This document shows, one piece after another, positions 16,441 through 25,467 of a stretch of 64,000 nt of DNA. This DNA comes from Pollutiaquabacter sp046052345. Lineage in GTDB: Bacteria; Bacteroidota; Bacteroidia; AKYH767-A; 2013-40CM-41-45. The translations under genes were made by a program, and so were the position numbers. The stretch is from NCBI GenBank assembly GCA_046052345.1, contig JBJOMN010000051.1, positions 1-64,000 of the forward strand, given 5' to 3'. Position 1 is the stretch's first letter. Each line of letters begins with the position of its first letter. Below the pieces are notes generated by a model that was not told the origin of the DNA, searched no databases, and saw only the letters and a program-made list of their open reading frames with translations.

Positions 16441-17319
16441 ATGACCGAACATGTCACCCACGAGGGCAACCGGCGGTTGCGAACCTCCTACTTTTCCGTG
16501 GTGCTCAGTGTCACCCTGGTGCTTTTCATGGTGGGACTTCTCGGAATCCTTGTCCTTGACGCACGAAAAATCGCAACGTATGTCAAGGAGCATGTGCAAC
16601 TGACGATTTTCCTGAACGACGGAATGACGCCGGACCAATTGAAGGATTTCCGGACGAGCCTGGAGAACGCCCCGTTCACGCGCAGTCTCCGGTACGTTTC
16701 CAAGGAGCAGGCTCTGGACAGCCTGACCCGGGAGCTGGGTGAGGACGTGAACGGAATGCTGGAGTCGAATCCGTTGCCGGCCTCCTTCGATATCATGATG
16801 CGTGCGGGATATGCGAGTGCCGACAGCCTGGAAGTCATCAGCAACATGCTTTCGATGAACGAGGCCTTCGTACAGGAGGTGCAATTCCCCCGCTCGGAGG
16901 TGGACCGTATCGGCCGTAATTTCCGTTCTGTGGCGCTCGTACTGGCCATCCTTAGTGCGGTACTCCTGCTGATTGCCATTGCGCTGATCAATCACACGAT
17001 ACGTCTTGCCCTGTTCTCCAGCCGTTTCATGATAAAAAGCATGCAGCTGGTGGGCGCGAACCGCAGTTTCATACGGCGGCCCTTCCTGGTGAGAAGTGTC
17101 ATCAACGGCCTCACAGCCGGGGCGGTGGCCTCCGTGCTGCTGTTCGGCGTACTGTATTTCATTGATCTTCGTTTTCCGGATTTCGGGCAATTGAAGGATC
17201 TACGGTCGGTCGTACTTCTGATATGCAGCACTATCGGACTGGGGGTGCTGCTCTCTGCGGCCAGCACCTATTTTGTGGTGAACAAGTACCTCGCCTTAAG
17301 CCCGGAGGAGCTCTACTGA
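16441..17319 (+). CDS. ftsX: cell division protein FtsX-like permease
   Basis: A 292-residue inner-membrane protein with the FtsX layout. One transmembrane helix (about 19-40) is followed by a periplasmic domain of about 125 residues (FLNDGMTPDQL...), then three C-terminal helices (about 160-180, 215-240, 260-285) forming the ABC-permease fold. FtsX with the ATPase FtsE signals to peptidoglycan hydrolases at the septum. No ftsE is adjacent. The start at 16441 is preferred because family homology starts there (NRRLRTSYF) and a -7 element lies inside the longer frame from 16414. It leads the run ftsX, DUF3098, uppP, truB, queA. Confidence 0.88.
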   Translation: MTEHVTHEGNRRLRTSYFSVVLSVTLVLFMVGLLGILVLDARKIATYVKEHVQLTIFLNDGMTPDQLKDFRTSLENAPFTRSLRYVSKEQALDSLTRELGEDVNGMLESNPLPASFDIMMRAGYASADSLEVISNMLSMNEAFVQEVQFPRSEVDRIGRNFRSVALVLAILSAVLLLIAIALINHTIRLALFSSRFMIKSMQLVGANRSFIRRPFLVRSVINGLTAGAVASVLLFGVLYFIDLRFPDFGQLKDLRSVVLLICSTIGLGVLLSAASTYFVVNKYLALSPEELY

Positions 17320-17347
17320 CACTTCAGCGATCTTTAACGGATTTTAC

Positions 17348-17355
17348 TACCTTTG
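17348..17355 (+). promoter_or_regulatory. -7 promoter element for the DUF3098 gene
   Basis: TACCTTTG is an exact match to TAnnTTTG. It lies just after the ftsX stop and ends 19 bases before the DUF3098 ATG, so this part of the string can be transcribed independently of ftsX. Confidence 0.6.
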
Positions 17356-17373
17356 GTCTCCCAAACAAAGGTC

Positions 17374-17619
17374 ATGGCAAAGAAAGAAGTCAAACCCGTT
17401 TTCGATTTCGCCTTCGGCAAGGAGAACTACATCCTGATGCTCGTAGGCGTCGCCGTCATTTTCCTGGGTTTCATCCTTATGACAGGCGGAGGATCGGACG
17501 ATCCGACCGTTTGGGATTCTTCCGTATTCAGTACCCGTCGTGTGACGGTAGCGCCGCTTCTGGTGATCGCCGGGTTCGTCATCGAGGTTTTCGCCATTGT
17601 ACGGAAACCCAAGGACTGA
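17374..17619 (+). CDS. DUF3098 small membrane protein
   Basis: An 81-residue protein with two hydrophobic helices (about residues 17-33 and 54-72) separated by a short loop holding GGGSDDPTVW. This is the typical DUF3098 arrangement seen almost only in Bacteroidota. Its function is unknown. It sits between ftsX and uppP, which suggests a link to division or cell-wall precursor recycling, by context only. The ATG at 17374 is chosen over an in-frame TTG at 17353 because the latter overlaps the -7 promoter element. Confidence 0.85.
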   Translation: MAKKEVKPVFDFAFGKENYILMLVGVAVIFLGFILMTGGGSDDPTVWDSSVFSTRRVTVAPLLVIAGFVIEVFAIVRKPKD

Positions 17620-17704
17620 ATCCGGATGCCCCTTTCAGGGTGCGCCCCGTTGATTTGAATTGCCGCTTCCCCGAAATTCCTGTCGTGCGGAAAAACACGC
17701 AAAG

Positions 17705-18523
17705 ATGAACCTATTGCAAGCGATTGTCCTGGCTGTCATCGAAGGAATCACCGAATTCCTTCCGGTCTCTTCTACGGGACATATGATCATCGCCTCCTCG
17801 GTTATGGGCATCGCCGCGGATGACTTCACCAAGCTGTTCACCGTCTGCATCCAGTTCGGAGCGATCCTTTCTGTCGTCGTACTTTACTGGAAGCACTTCT
17901 TCCCGAAAGACCGGACCCTGCGCGACCAGGTGGTTTTCTATGTTAGACTGGTGATCGCCTTCGTGCCGGCCGCAGTAGTCGGCCTGCTTTTCAAGAAGCA
18001 TATCGATATGTTGCTGGAGAACGTCATCGCCGTAGCAGTCTCCCTGCTGGCAGGAGGAATCATCTTCCTGTTCCTGGACGAATGGTTCCGTGCGGCCGAG
18101 GAGCGCGGAGAGCCGGAACTCAAAAGCAACCGGAAAGCCTTTATGATCGGCTGCTTCCAGGTGATCGCCATGATACCCGGCGTTTCCCGTTCGGCTGCGA
18201 CCATCATCGGCGGACTATCACAGCGGCTGAATAAAAAGGCGGCTGCGGAATTCTCTTTCTTTCTCGCGGTTCCTACCATGTTGGCAGCGACTGTCAAGGA
18301 CCTGTGGGATTATTACCGGGACGGCGGCGCTTGGGGCGACGGTAAACTGGGACTGCTGGTGATCGGTAATATCGTGGCCTTCATTGTCGCCATGCTGGCC
18401 ATCCGGACCTTCATCGGCTATCTCACACGCCATGGGTTCAGGGTGTTCGGATATTACCGGATAGCGGTCGGTATCGCGATTCTTCTCCTTTATTTCCTGG
18501 GTATTCCGCTGAAGATGGTATGA
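17705..18523 (+). CDS. uppP: undecaprenyl-diphosphate phosphatase
   Basis: UppP (BacA) removes a phosphate from undecaprenyl diphosphate so that the lipid carrier can be reused for peptidoglycan and other surface polymers. The 272-residue membrane protein has the two conserved motifs: EGITEFLPVSSTGHM at about 14-28, and PGVSRSAATI at about 159-168, which holds the catalytic arginine. About seven or eight hydrophobic helices are visible. The ATG at 17705 gives the standard N-terminus. The stop overlaps the truB start by four bases (ATGA), so the two are translationally coupled. Confidence 0.97.
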   Translation: MNLLQAIVLAVIEGITEFLPVSSTGHMIIASSVMGIAADDFTKLFTVCIQFGAILSVVVLYWKHFFPKDRTLRDQVVFYVRLVIAFVPAAVVGLLFKKHIDMLLENVIAVAVSLLAGGIIFLFLDEWFRAAEERGEPELKSNRKAFMIGCFQVIAMIPGVSRSAATIIGGLSQRLNKKAAAEFSFFLAVPTMLAATVKDLWDYYRDGGAWGDGKLGLLVIGNIVAFIVAMLAIRTFIGYLTRHGFRVFGYYRIAVGIAILLLYFLGIPLKMV

Positions 18524-19254
18524 GCCTGAACGAAGGTGCCGGTTTGCAACAGGACCTGACCACCGGGCGTATCCTGCTGATCGATAAACCGCTAAAATGG
18601 ACGTCTTTCGATGCGGTGAACCGCGTGAAGCGCACCTTGTTAGAGGAGCTTTTCAGGAGCGTGCAGGATCCGGAAGCCCGAAAGGCTTTGAAGAAGAAAT
18701 TCAAGGTCGGACACGCCGGCACCCTCGATCCGCTGGCAAGCGGACTTTTGATCCTTTGCACCGGTCCGATGACCAAGCGAATCGATGGGATACAAGCGCA
18801 GGAAAAGGAGTATACGGGTACCGTCACACTCGGTGCCGTTACACAGACCTATGATCTCGAGTCCCCGCCGGAACAATTCAAATCGCTGGAAGGGATCACT
18901 GCCGAACGCATACTGGCTGCTGCCAAAGAATTCACCGGAAGAATCCTGCAATATCCTCCCGCACACTCGGCGGTGCTGATAGACGGTAAAAGGGCTTACG
19001 AGTTGGCCAGAAAGGGCTTGGAGGTTGCCGTCAAGCCCCGGGAAGTGGAAATTAAATCATTGGAAATCAATAATATAAATCTTCCCACCTTTGATTTCAA
19101 GGTGATCTGCTCCAAAGGAACCTATATCAGGTCACTGGCGCATGATATGGGACAAAAGCTGGGGTGCGGCGGGTACCTGTCCGCTCTAAGACGGACCCGT
19201 ATTGGGAATTACAGCGTAGAGGATGCGGCAGCGCCAACCGCCATTCAGTTATAA
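18520..19254 (+). CDS. truB: tRNA pseudouridine-55 synthase
   Basis: TruB converts U55 in the T loop of tRNAs to pseudouridine and acts as a tRNA chaperone. The 244-residue protein has the family signature GHAGTLDPLASG, with catalytic D70, and the following LILCTGPMTK. PPAHSAVLIDGKRAYELAR (near 147-165) and GTYIRSLAHD (near 204-213) are further conserved blocks. It lacks a long C-terminal PUA domain, as is common for shorter bacterial forms. It overlaps uppP by four bases. Confidence 0.97.
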   Translation: MSLNEGAGLQQDLTTGRILLIDKPLKWTSFDAVNRVKRTLLEELFRSVQDPEARKALKKKFKVGHAGTLDPLASGLLILCTGPMTKRIDGIQAQEKEYTGTVTLGAVTQTYDLESPPEQFKSLEGITAERILAAAKEFTGRILQYPPAHSAVLIDGKRAYELARKGLEVAVKPREVEIKSLEINNINLPTFDFKVICSKGTYIRSLAHDMGQKLGCGGYLSALRRTRIGNYSVEDAAAPTAIQL

Positions 19255-19338
19255 TTAATTAAATTTCAATTTATTAGGTTTTTATATTCCCTTAAAATAA
19301 ATATGCCGAAATCCTTTACAAGGGGGGTGCCGGGGTAT

Positions 19339-19346
19339 TACCTTTG
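19339..19346 (+). promoter_or_regulatory. -7 promoter element for queA
   Basis: TACCTTTG is an exact match to TAnnTTTG in the AT-rich truB-queA gap (19255-19413). The predicted leader of about 60 bases contains a short hairpin, TGTTGA (19369-19374) with TCAACA (19382-19387). Confidence 0.6.
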
Positions 19347-19413
19347 CGCCCCAAATTGACCCTGAAGGTGTTGAGAAGTTTTCAACAATACAGGTCCTGA
19401 ATTTCCGGCAGCC

Positions 19414-20463
19414 ATGAAATTATCCCAGTTCAAGTTCAACGTACCGGACAGTCTGATTGCCACCCATCCCGCCAAGAACCGCGAGGATGCGCGGCTGATG
19501 GTATTGGACCGTAAGACAGGAAAGATCGAGCACAAGAAGTTCCACGACATTCTCGGGTATTTCAATGACGGTGATTGCATGATCGTCAACAATACCAAGG
19601 TTTTTCCCGCGCGACTGTACGGCAACAAGGAAAAGACGGGAGCCAAGATCGAAGTGTTCCTGCTCCGTGAGCTGAACCGCGACAGCCGTCTCTGGGACGT
19701 TTTGGTGGATCCCGCCCGCAAGATCCGTATCGGGAACAAGCTTTACTTCGGCGATGACGACCTGTTGGTGGCCGAAGTGATTGACAATACCACCTCTCGG
19801 GGAAGGACCTTGCGGTTCCTCTTCGACGGTCCGTACGAGGAGTTCAAGAAGACGGTGATGTCCCTCGGACACACCCCGCTTCCGAAGTATATCAAGCGTA
19901 AGGCCGAGCCGGAGGACGAGCACCGTTACCAGACGGTCTTCGCGCGGCACGAAGGGGCCGTGGCGGCACCCACCGCCGGTCTGCACTTCAGCATGCCGCT
20001 GGTGAAGCGTCTGGAACTTAAAGGCGTGCAATTCGCGGAAATGACCCTGCACGTCGGACTGGGCACTTTCCGCCCGGTCGAAGTGGAGGACCTGACCAAG
20101 CACAAGATGGATTCCGAGCAGGTCATCGTGCCCTCCGATTGCTGTGAGACGGTCAACAAGGCGAAGGCCCAAAAGAAACGTATCTGCGCCATCGGGACCA
20201 CGGTCATGCGCGGCATCGAGACCAGTGTCTCCACGCAGGGTGAACTGAAGCCTTTCGACGGATGGACCAACAAATTCATCTTCCCCCCTTATGATTTCTC
20301 CATCGCCAACTGCATGGTGACCAACTTTCACATGCCTGAGTCGACGCTGCTGATGATGGTAGCCGCATTCGGCGGTTATGAGCATGTGATGCATGCCTAC
20401 AAAGTCGCCATCAAGGAGAAATACCGCTTCTACAGTTACGGCGACGCGATGCTGATCATCTGA
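19414..20463 (+). CDS. queA: S-adenosylmethionine:tRNA ribosyltransferase-isomerase
   Basis: QueA transfers and isomerises the ribosyl moiety of SAM onto preQ1 in tRNA to form epoxyqueuosine at the wobble position. The 349-residue length is normal. Conserved blocks include IATHPAKNREDARLMV near the N-terminus, VNNTKVFPARL (near 55-65), HEGAVAAPTAGLHFS (about 176-190), TLHVGLGTF and the late TNFHMPESTLLMMVAAF. A promoter and a leader of about 60 bases precede it. A bidirectional hairpin terminator separates it from the convergent glutamate dehydrogenase gene. Confidence 0.98.
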   Translation: MKLSQFKFNVPDSLIATHPAKNREDARLMVLDRKTGKIEHKKFHDILGYFNDGDCMIVNNTKVFPARLYGNKEKTGAKIEVFLLRELNRDSRLWDVLVDPARKIRIGNKLYFGDDDLLVAEVIDNTTSRGRTLRFLFDGPYEEFKKTVMSLGHTPLPKYIKRKAEPEDEHRYQTVFARHEGAVAAPTAGLHFSMPLVKRLELKGVQFAEMTLHVGLGTFRPVEVEDLTKHKMDSEQVIVPSDCCETVNKAKAQKKRICAIGTTVMRGIETSVSTQGELKPFDGWTNKFIFPPYDFSIANCMVTNFHMPESTLLMMVAAFGGYEHVMHAYKVAIKEKYRFYSYGDAMLII

Positions 20464-20485
20464 TCCGCTTTCAACAGCCCATAAA

Positions 20486-20517
20486 AAAAGTGCAGCATGT
20501 TTTCGTGCTGCACTTTT
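20486..20517. terminator. bidirectional terminator between queA and glutamate dehydrogenase
   Basis: A 14-bp stem with one G-U pair closes a TTTT loop. It is AAAAGTGCAGCATG at 20486-20499 against CGTGCTGCACTTTT at 20504-20517. A and T runs on the two flanks allow it to serve both convergent genes. Confidence 0.85.
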
Positions 20518-20536
20518 CATTTGAACAGGTCGCTGA

Positions 20537-21961
20537 TCACGGGAAGATACCCAGGGAGGAATAGGATACTCCCAGCTTCCGGATGCCGCTGACGAAGGCA
20601 GCCGTCCGCAGGTCCCCGATCTTGGGATTCTTCTTCAGGATTTCACGGATCTCATTGTAAGCGAAGATCATGGTCTCTTCCAGTCCGGAACGGACCAGGT
20701 CGATTTCGTCGGCGCCGTGTGTAAGCATCTTGCGCTCGGACTCGTTGAGGGATTTTCCGGTGATGGATTCGATCGTAGAGAGCAGCTTGAGGTTGGAGGT
20801 CTCCTGGAATCGCTTCTCCATACGGCCGAAGCGGACGTGTGAGAGGTTCTTCAGCCATTCGAAGTAGGAAACGGTCACGCCGCCTGCATTGAGGTAGAGG
20901 TCGGGGATGACCATGATTCCACGTTTCACCAGGATCTCTTCGGCGTCCTTGGTTACAGGACCGTTAGCGCCTTCCCCGATGACCTTCGCCTTGATGCGGG
21001 GAGCGTTCTCGGCTGTAATCTGGTTTTCCAAAGCTGCAGGAATAAGGACATCGCAATCCATCTCCAGCGTCTCCATCGTGTTCTTGATGTTCTTCGCTCC
21101 CGGGAAATCGAGGATGCTTCCCGTCTCCTTGCGGTGCTTGAAGACCGCATCGACATCCAGGCCTTTCTCATTGTAGATACCGCCTTCACGCTCGGCGATA
21201 CCCACGATGATGGCCCCACCCTGTGCACAGAATTTCGCGGAATAAAAACCGACGTTACCCAGTCCCTGGACGATTACGCGTTTGCCTTCGAGGCCCGGAG
21301 TAAGGCCGGCCTTCTTCATGTCCTCGGTATTGCGCATGGCTTCACGGATACCGTAATAGACACCTTGTCCGGTGGCTTCCGTGCGTCCCTGGATTCCGCC
21401 CTGTCCGAGCGGCTTTCCGGTGACACAACCCAGGGCGTTCAGGTCGTCGGAGCGGAATGTAGCGTATGTATCGGCGATCCAGGCCATCTCGCGGGGGCCG
21501 CTACCATAGTCGGGAGCGGGCACATCGATGGCAGCACCGATCATTTCTTTCTTGATCAGCTCGGCAGTATAGCGGCGGGTGACACGCTCCAGCTGACGTA
21601 CGGTCAGTTGGGAAGGATTGACCTTGATTCCGCCTTTGGCACCGCCGAACGGAACGTCCACAACGGCGCACTTGAAGGTCATGAGCGTGGCAAGCGCCTT
21701 CACTTCGTCCTCATCGACCATTTCGCTGTAACGGATACCGCCTTTGGTAGGGGACTTGTGATGACTGTGCTGTACACGGATACCTTCTACCACCTGGACT
21801 TTCCCGTCCACTTCGACCGGGAAGTAAAACTTATAGGTGCTGTTGCAGATCTTGATCTGATGAAGGATGCCCGGCTCGATGTCTGTGAACGAAGCCGCCT
21901 TGTCGAAAATGGAAAGGACGTTGTTGTAGAACTCCAACCCGCCTGAATGCTGGTTACTCAT
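20537..21961 (-). CDS. gdhA: Glu/Leu/Phe/Val dehydrogenase (probable glutamate dehydrogenase)
   Basis: This NAD(P)-dependent enzyme interconverts glutamate and 2-oxoglutarate plus ammonia, linking amino-acid breakdown to central carbon. The 474-residue protein has the substrate-binding block GGIRYSE (about 74-80), catalytic lysine K109 in VPFGGAKGGIKV, and a Rossmann motif VQGLGNVGFYSAKF near 230-243. The pattern suits hexameric glutamate dehydrogenase, though a related amino-acid dehydrogenase cannot be excluded. The ATG at 21961 (SNQHSGG) is preferred over an upstream in-frame alternative start. A TAAATTTG element lies 21 bases upstream. Confidence 0.92.
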   Translation of the reverse strand: MSNQHSGGLEFYNNVLSIFDKAASFTDIEPGILHQIKICNSTYKFYFPVEVDGKVQVVEGIRVQHSHHKSPTKGGIRYSEMVDEDEVKALATLMTFKCAVVDVPFGGAKGGIKVNPSQLTVRQLERVTRRYTAELIKKEMIGAAIDVPAPDYGSGPREMAWIADTYATFRSDDLNALGCVTGKPLGQGGIQGRTEATGQGVYYGIREAMRNTEDMKKAGLTPGLEGKRVIVQGLGNVGFYSAKFCAQGGAIIVGIAEREGGIYNEKGLDVDAVFKHRKETGSILDFPGAKNIKNTMETLEMDCDVLIPAALENQITAENAPRIKAKVIGEGANGPVTKDAEEILVKRGIMVIPDLYLNAGGVTVSYFEWLKNLSHVRFGRMEKRFQETSNLKLLSTIESITGKSLNESERKMLTHGADEIDLVRSGLEETMIFAYNEIREILKKNPKIGDLRTAAFVSGIRKLGVSYSSLGIFP

Positions 21962-21981
21962 AAGTCTCGTATTAAGGAGCG

Positions 21982-21989
21982 CAAATTTA
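21982..21989 (-). promoter_or_regulatory. -7 promoter element for glutamate dehydrogenase
   Basis: On the minus strand this reads TAAATTTG, an exact match to TAnnTTTG, ending 21 bases before the ATG at 21961. Confidence 0.5.
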
Positions 21990-22056
21990 AGCAACTTTCC
22001 TTAAAACGGCGGATTGGGGCCGGCCCCAAGGCCCGGCTAAAAACGTACCTTTAGGC

Positions 22057-22407
22057 ATGGATTTCCTGACAAGACTTATCGTAGGCGCTTTAGCCGTCTT
22101 AGTAGCCTCCTATCTACTGCCCGGAGTGGAGGTCGACGGAGCCCTCACTGCCGTCCTGGTTGCGGCCGTCCTTTCCCTTTTGAATGCAGTCGTCAAGCCG
22201 ATTCTGGTCTTCCTGACCATTCCTATTACCTTACTTACGCTGGGGATATTCCTGCTTTTCATCAACGCCTTCATCATCCTGCTGGCAGACCGGATAGTAC
22301 CCGGGTTCCATGTGGCCAGTTTCTGGACCGCCTTCCTTTTCAGCATTGTCCTCTCGCTGGTGATGGCGATCCTGGAGCGATTGGCGAGAAGGAATGAGAA
22401 CGGGTGA
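22057..22407 (+). CDS. small four-helix membrane protein, phage holin family 4 (YvlD-like)
   Basis: A 116-residue protein made almost wholly of four hydrophobic helices (about 5-22, 30-48, 53-82, 88-107). It matches the pattern of the PF04020 'Mycobacterial 4 TMS phage holin' family, including LLNAVVKPILVFLTIPITLLTLG. Despite the name, these proteins occur widely on bacterial chromosomes without prophages and are better seen as envelope proteins of unknown function. No phage gene is near. It stands alone between two minus-strand genes and is convergent with recJ. Confidence 0.85.
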   Translation: MDFLTRLIVGALAVLVASYLLPGVEVDGALTAVLVAAVLSLLNAVVKPILVFLTIPITLLTLGIFLLFINAFIILLADRIVPGFHVASFWTAFLFSIVLSLVMAILERLARRNENG

Positions 22408-22431
22408 CGAGTGAAAGTGACAGGGGGAAGG

Positions 22432-24198
22432 TCACTGGACTTTAATGTCCTTCACGTTCAGCTGCAGGCTGGTCCTGCCGTTGTACGTGTTTTCTTCGAT
22501 GGTATAGCAAACATCGAACGGGATCCTTCGGGAAATAAAGGGATGATACTGTCCCAACTGGAAAGCGATGCCCTCCGAGCCGAAACGTGTGTTTTCATCT
22601 TCGGCGATATTCAGCTTGAGATGATTATTACCGACCACTCGTGACAATCCGGTATCGCGCACATTCTCGGTACGGAAAACCGGATTCATGTTGCCGGGTC
22701 CGAAAGGCGCGAACTGCTTGAGGACATTGAAAAAAGAAGGCGTGATCTCCGAAAGACGCAGTTCGGCGTCTATCTCGATTTCCTGCACGAGCATGCGCTC
22801 CTCGATCGTGGAGGAAACGATCTCCTCGAAACGTTCGGTGAACTTCTCCAGGTTCTCGATCCGCAGTGTCAGGCCTGCAGCGTACATGTGTCCTCCGAAC
22901 TGTTCCAGCAGGTCGGAGCACGATTCGATGGCGTTATAGATGTCGAAATCCTTGACGGAGCGTGCACTGCCGGTAGCCATGCCGTTCGACTCGGTAAAGA
23001 CAATGGTGGGGCGGTAATAGCGTTCCATCAGGCGGGAGGCGACGATGCCGATGACTCCTTTATGCCATTCTGCATTGAACAGCACCGTTGTCTTCTTACG
23101 GGCGAACTGAGCATCCTCCTGGATGATGTTCAATGCCTCCTGCGTGATCTTGACATCAAGGCTCTTACGCTCGGTGTTATGTTCATTGACACGTGCACTG
23201 TTGGCCAATGCTTCCGCTGAATTGGAGGAGATCAGCAGATCGACTGCATGACGAGCATCGTGGATCCTGCCGGCGGCGTTGATACGCGGACCTATCGTGA
23301 ATACCAGGTCGGTTACGGTGAGGTTATACCTGTTCTCAAGGACTCCGTCCTGATCAGGGTAATCGCTTCGCTGCTGATTGTTAAGCTTTAGAATAGCCTC
23401 TATGCCGTGCCGAGGGCGGGAATTCAGTCGTTTTAGGCCGAAGTGGGCCAGGATTCTGTTCTCATCTACGATCGGTACGATGTCCGCAGCCGTGCTGATG
23501 GCGACCAGGTCGAGGTATTGGTAGGCTTTTTCCGCGGGCATTCCGGTTGCATGGGCATAGGCCTGGATCAGCTTGAAGCCGATTCCGCAGCCGGAGAGCT
23601 CCTTGAACGGATACGTATCGTCGGTCCGCTTAGGATCGAGCACTGCAACAGCCGCAGGCAGTTGGTCGCCCGGCCGGTGGTGGTCACAGATGATGAAATC
23701 GACGCCCTTGCTCCGTGCGTTCTCCACCTTGTCTATGGACTTGATGCCGCAATCGAGGGCGATGATCAACGTGAAGCCGTTCTCCTTGGCGAAGTCTACG
23801 CCTTGGTCGGAAATACCATAACCTTCCTTGTATCGGTCCGGCAGATAATAATCGACATTGGGATAGAACTCACGGATGAAGGAATAGACCAGTGCCACAC
23901 TGGTGGTACCGTCTACGTCATAATCGCCGTACACCAGGATCTTCTCCCCTCCTGCAATGGCCCGCTGCATCCGTTCGACGGCCTTGTCCATGTCCTTCAT
24001 CAGGAAAGGGTCATACAGCTCATCCAGGGAAGGCCGAAAGAACCTCCTGGCTCCCTCGAACGTGGAAACTCCCCGCTGCAATAATAGATTAGCCAGTACG
24101 GGGCTGATATTCAGTTCCTTACTAAGATGAAGTGCCGCGGCATTTTCCGCCTGCGGAATCAATGTCCAACGCTTATCCCTGATTTCCAAAGCCAACAT
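22432..24198 (-). CDS. recJ: single-stranded-DNA-specific exonuclease RecJ
   Basis: RecJ degrades single-stranded DNA 5' to 3' in recombination and mismatch repair. The 588-residue protein has DHH-family metal motifs: GDYDVDG (D92, D94, D96) and CDHHRPG (D172, H173, H174). A DHHA1-type region follows near 330-450, including GVIGIVASRL and GGHMYAAGL, and then a C-terminal OB-like domain. The length is normal. It may share a message with, or follow, the glutaryl-CoA dehydrogenase gene 90 bases upstream, although the functions are unrelated. Confidence 0.97.
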   Translation of the reverse strand: MLALEIRDKRWTLIPQAENAAALHLSKELNISPVLANLLLQRGVSTFEGARRFFRPSLDELYDPFLMKDMDKAVERMQRAIAGGEKILVYGDYDVDGTTSVALVYSFIREFYPNVDYYLPDRYKEGYGISDQGVDFAKENGFTLIIALDCGIKSIDKVENARSKGVDFIICDHHRPGDQLPAAVAVLDPKRTDDTYPFKELSGCGIGFKLIQAYAHATGMPAEKAYQYLDLVAISTAADIVPIVDENRILAHFGLKRLNSRPRHGIEAILKLNNQQRSDYPDQDGVLENRYNLTVTDLVFTIGPRINAAGRIHDARHAVDLLISSNSAEALANSARVNEHNTERKSLDVKITQEALNIIQEDAQFARKKTTVLFNAEWHKGVIGIVASRLMERYYRPTIVFTESNGMATGSARSVKDFDIYNAIESCSDLLEQFGGHMYAAGLTLRIENLEKFTERFEEIVSSTIEERMLVQEIEIDAELRLSEITPSFFNVLKQFAPFGPGNMNPVFRTENVRDTGLSRVVGNNHLKLNIAEDENTRFGSEGIAFQLGQYHPFISRRIPFDVCYTIEENTYNGRTSLQLNVKDIKVQ

Positions 24199-24288
24199 GT
24201 CAAATTGAAAAGTACCGCAAGATACAAAATACAGGTCGATGATGCCACCTGTATCTGCGGTGAAATCGGACAGTCGCGCAGGTAACCG

Positions 24289-25467
24289 TTATTCGAAGGC
24301 GTTGATGCCCGTGACGTCGTATCCGGTGATCAGCAGATGGATATCATGGGTTCCCTCGTAGGTGATGACGGATTCGAGATTCATCATATGGCGCATGATC
24401 GGATACTCCCCTGTAATTCCCATGCCACCGTGGATCTGACGGGCTTCACGGGCGATCTGCAGGGCCATGTTCACGTTGTTTCGTTTGGCCATGGAAATCT
24501 GGGCAGGTGTCGCACGGTTTTCATTCTTAAGGACTCCCAGGCGCCAGTTCAGCAGTTGCGCCTTGGTGATCTCCGTGATCATCTCGGCCAGTTTCTTCTG
24601 CTGCAGCTGGAAACCGCCGATGGGTCTGCCGAACTGGACGCGTTCCTTGGAATACCTTAGGGCCGAGTCGTAGCAATCCAGCGCGGCACCGATCGCTCCC
24701 CACGAGATTCCGTAGCGTGCCGAATTCAGGCAGCCCAGGGGACCTTTCAGCCCTTTCACGTTCGGTAAAAGGTTCTCTTTGGGAACTTTGACGTTATCAA
24801 AGACGAGTTCGCCGGTAGCGCTGGCACGCAACGACCACTTTCCGTGTGTTTCCGGTGTAGAGAATCCGGCCATGCCGCGCTCGACGATCAGTCCGCGGAT
24901 GACGCCTTGTTCATCCTTGGCCCAAACCACCGCGACATCTGCAAAGGGTGCATTGCTGATCCACATCTTGGAGCCGTTGAGCAGGTAATGGTCGCCCATA
25001 TCCTTGAAATTCGTCAGCATGCCTCCGGGATTGGACCCGTGATCGGGCTCGGTCAGTCCGAAGCAGCCCATCATCTCCCCGGATGCCAGTTTGGGAAGGT
25101 ATTTGCGACGCTGTTCCTCGCTGCCGTACGTGTAAATCGGATACATGACGAGGGAGCTCTGCACAGAGGCGGTAGAGCGCAATCCGGAATCGCCCCTTTC
25201 CAGCTCCATCATGATCAGGCCGTAGGCGATCTGGTCCATTCCGCCGCCACCGTACTCGGCAGGGATATATGGACCGAACGCCCCGATTTCAGCCAGGCCT
25301 TTGATCCATTGCTTGGGGAACTCCGCACGCTGACAGTAGTCTTCGACGATGGGAGAAACCTCTCTCTTGACCCAATCACGTACGCTGTTGCGTACCAATA
25401 AATGCTCTTCGGTCAGCAACTCATCGACCTGGTAATAATCGTGATACTGGAAACGGTCCTGTGCCAT
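24289..25467 (-). CDS. gcdH: acyl-CoA dehydrogenase, probable glutaryl-CoA dehydrogenase
   Basis: An FAD enzyme predicted to oxidise and decarboxylate glutaryl-CoA to crotonyl-CoA in lysine and tryptophan degradation. Within the acyl-CoA dehydrogenase superfamily, the 392-residue sequence shows glutaryl-type features. These are SVQSSLVMYPI, the FAD loop GCFGLTEPDHGSNPG, the RYGISWG helix and the catalytic-base segment YEGTHDIH with E371. Human GCDH has the same YEGTHDIH motif followed by a TGI-AF tail like the one here. A one-mismatch -7 element (TAAATTCG at 25500-25507) lies upstream. kynA earlier in the window could feed the same route. Confidence 0.88.
   Translation of the reverse strand: MAQDRFQYHDYYQVDELLTEEHLLVRNSVRDWVKREVSPIVEDYCQRAEFPKQWIKGLAEIGAFGPYIPAEYGGGGMDQIAYGLIMMELERGDSGLRSTASVQSSLVMYPIYTYGSEEQRRKYLPKLASGEMMGCFGLTEPDHGSNPGGMLTNFKDMGDHYLLNGSKMWISNAPFADVAVVWAKDEQGVIRGLIVERGMAGFSTPETHGKWSLRASATGELVFDNVKVPKENLLPNVKGLKGPLGCLNSARYGISWGAIGAALDCYDSALRYSKERVQFGRPIGGFQLQQKKLAEMITEITKAQLLNWRLGVLKNENRATPAQISMAKRNNVNMALQIAREARQIHGGMGITGEYPIMRHMMNLESVITYEGTHDIHLLITGYDVTGINAFE

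Noticed and set aside
22057..22407. Prophage remnant suggested by the 'phage holin' family name.
   Set aside because: No other phage gene, integrase or attachment site is near. The family is common on chromosomes without phages.
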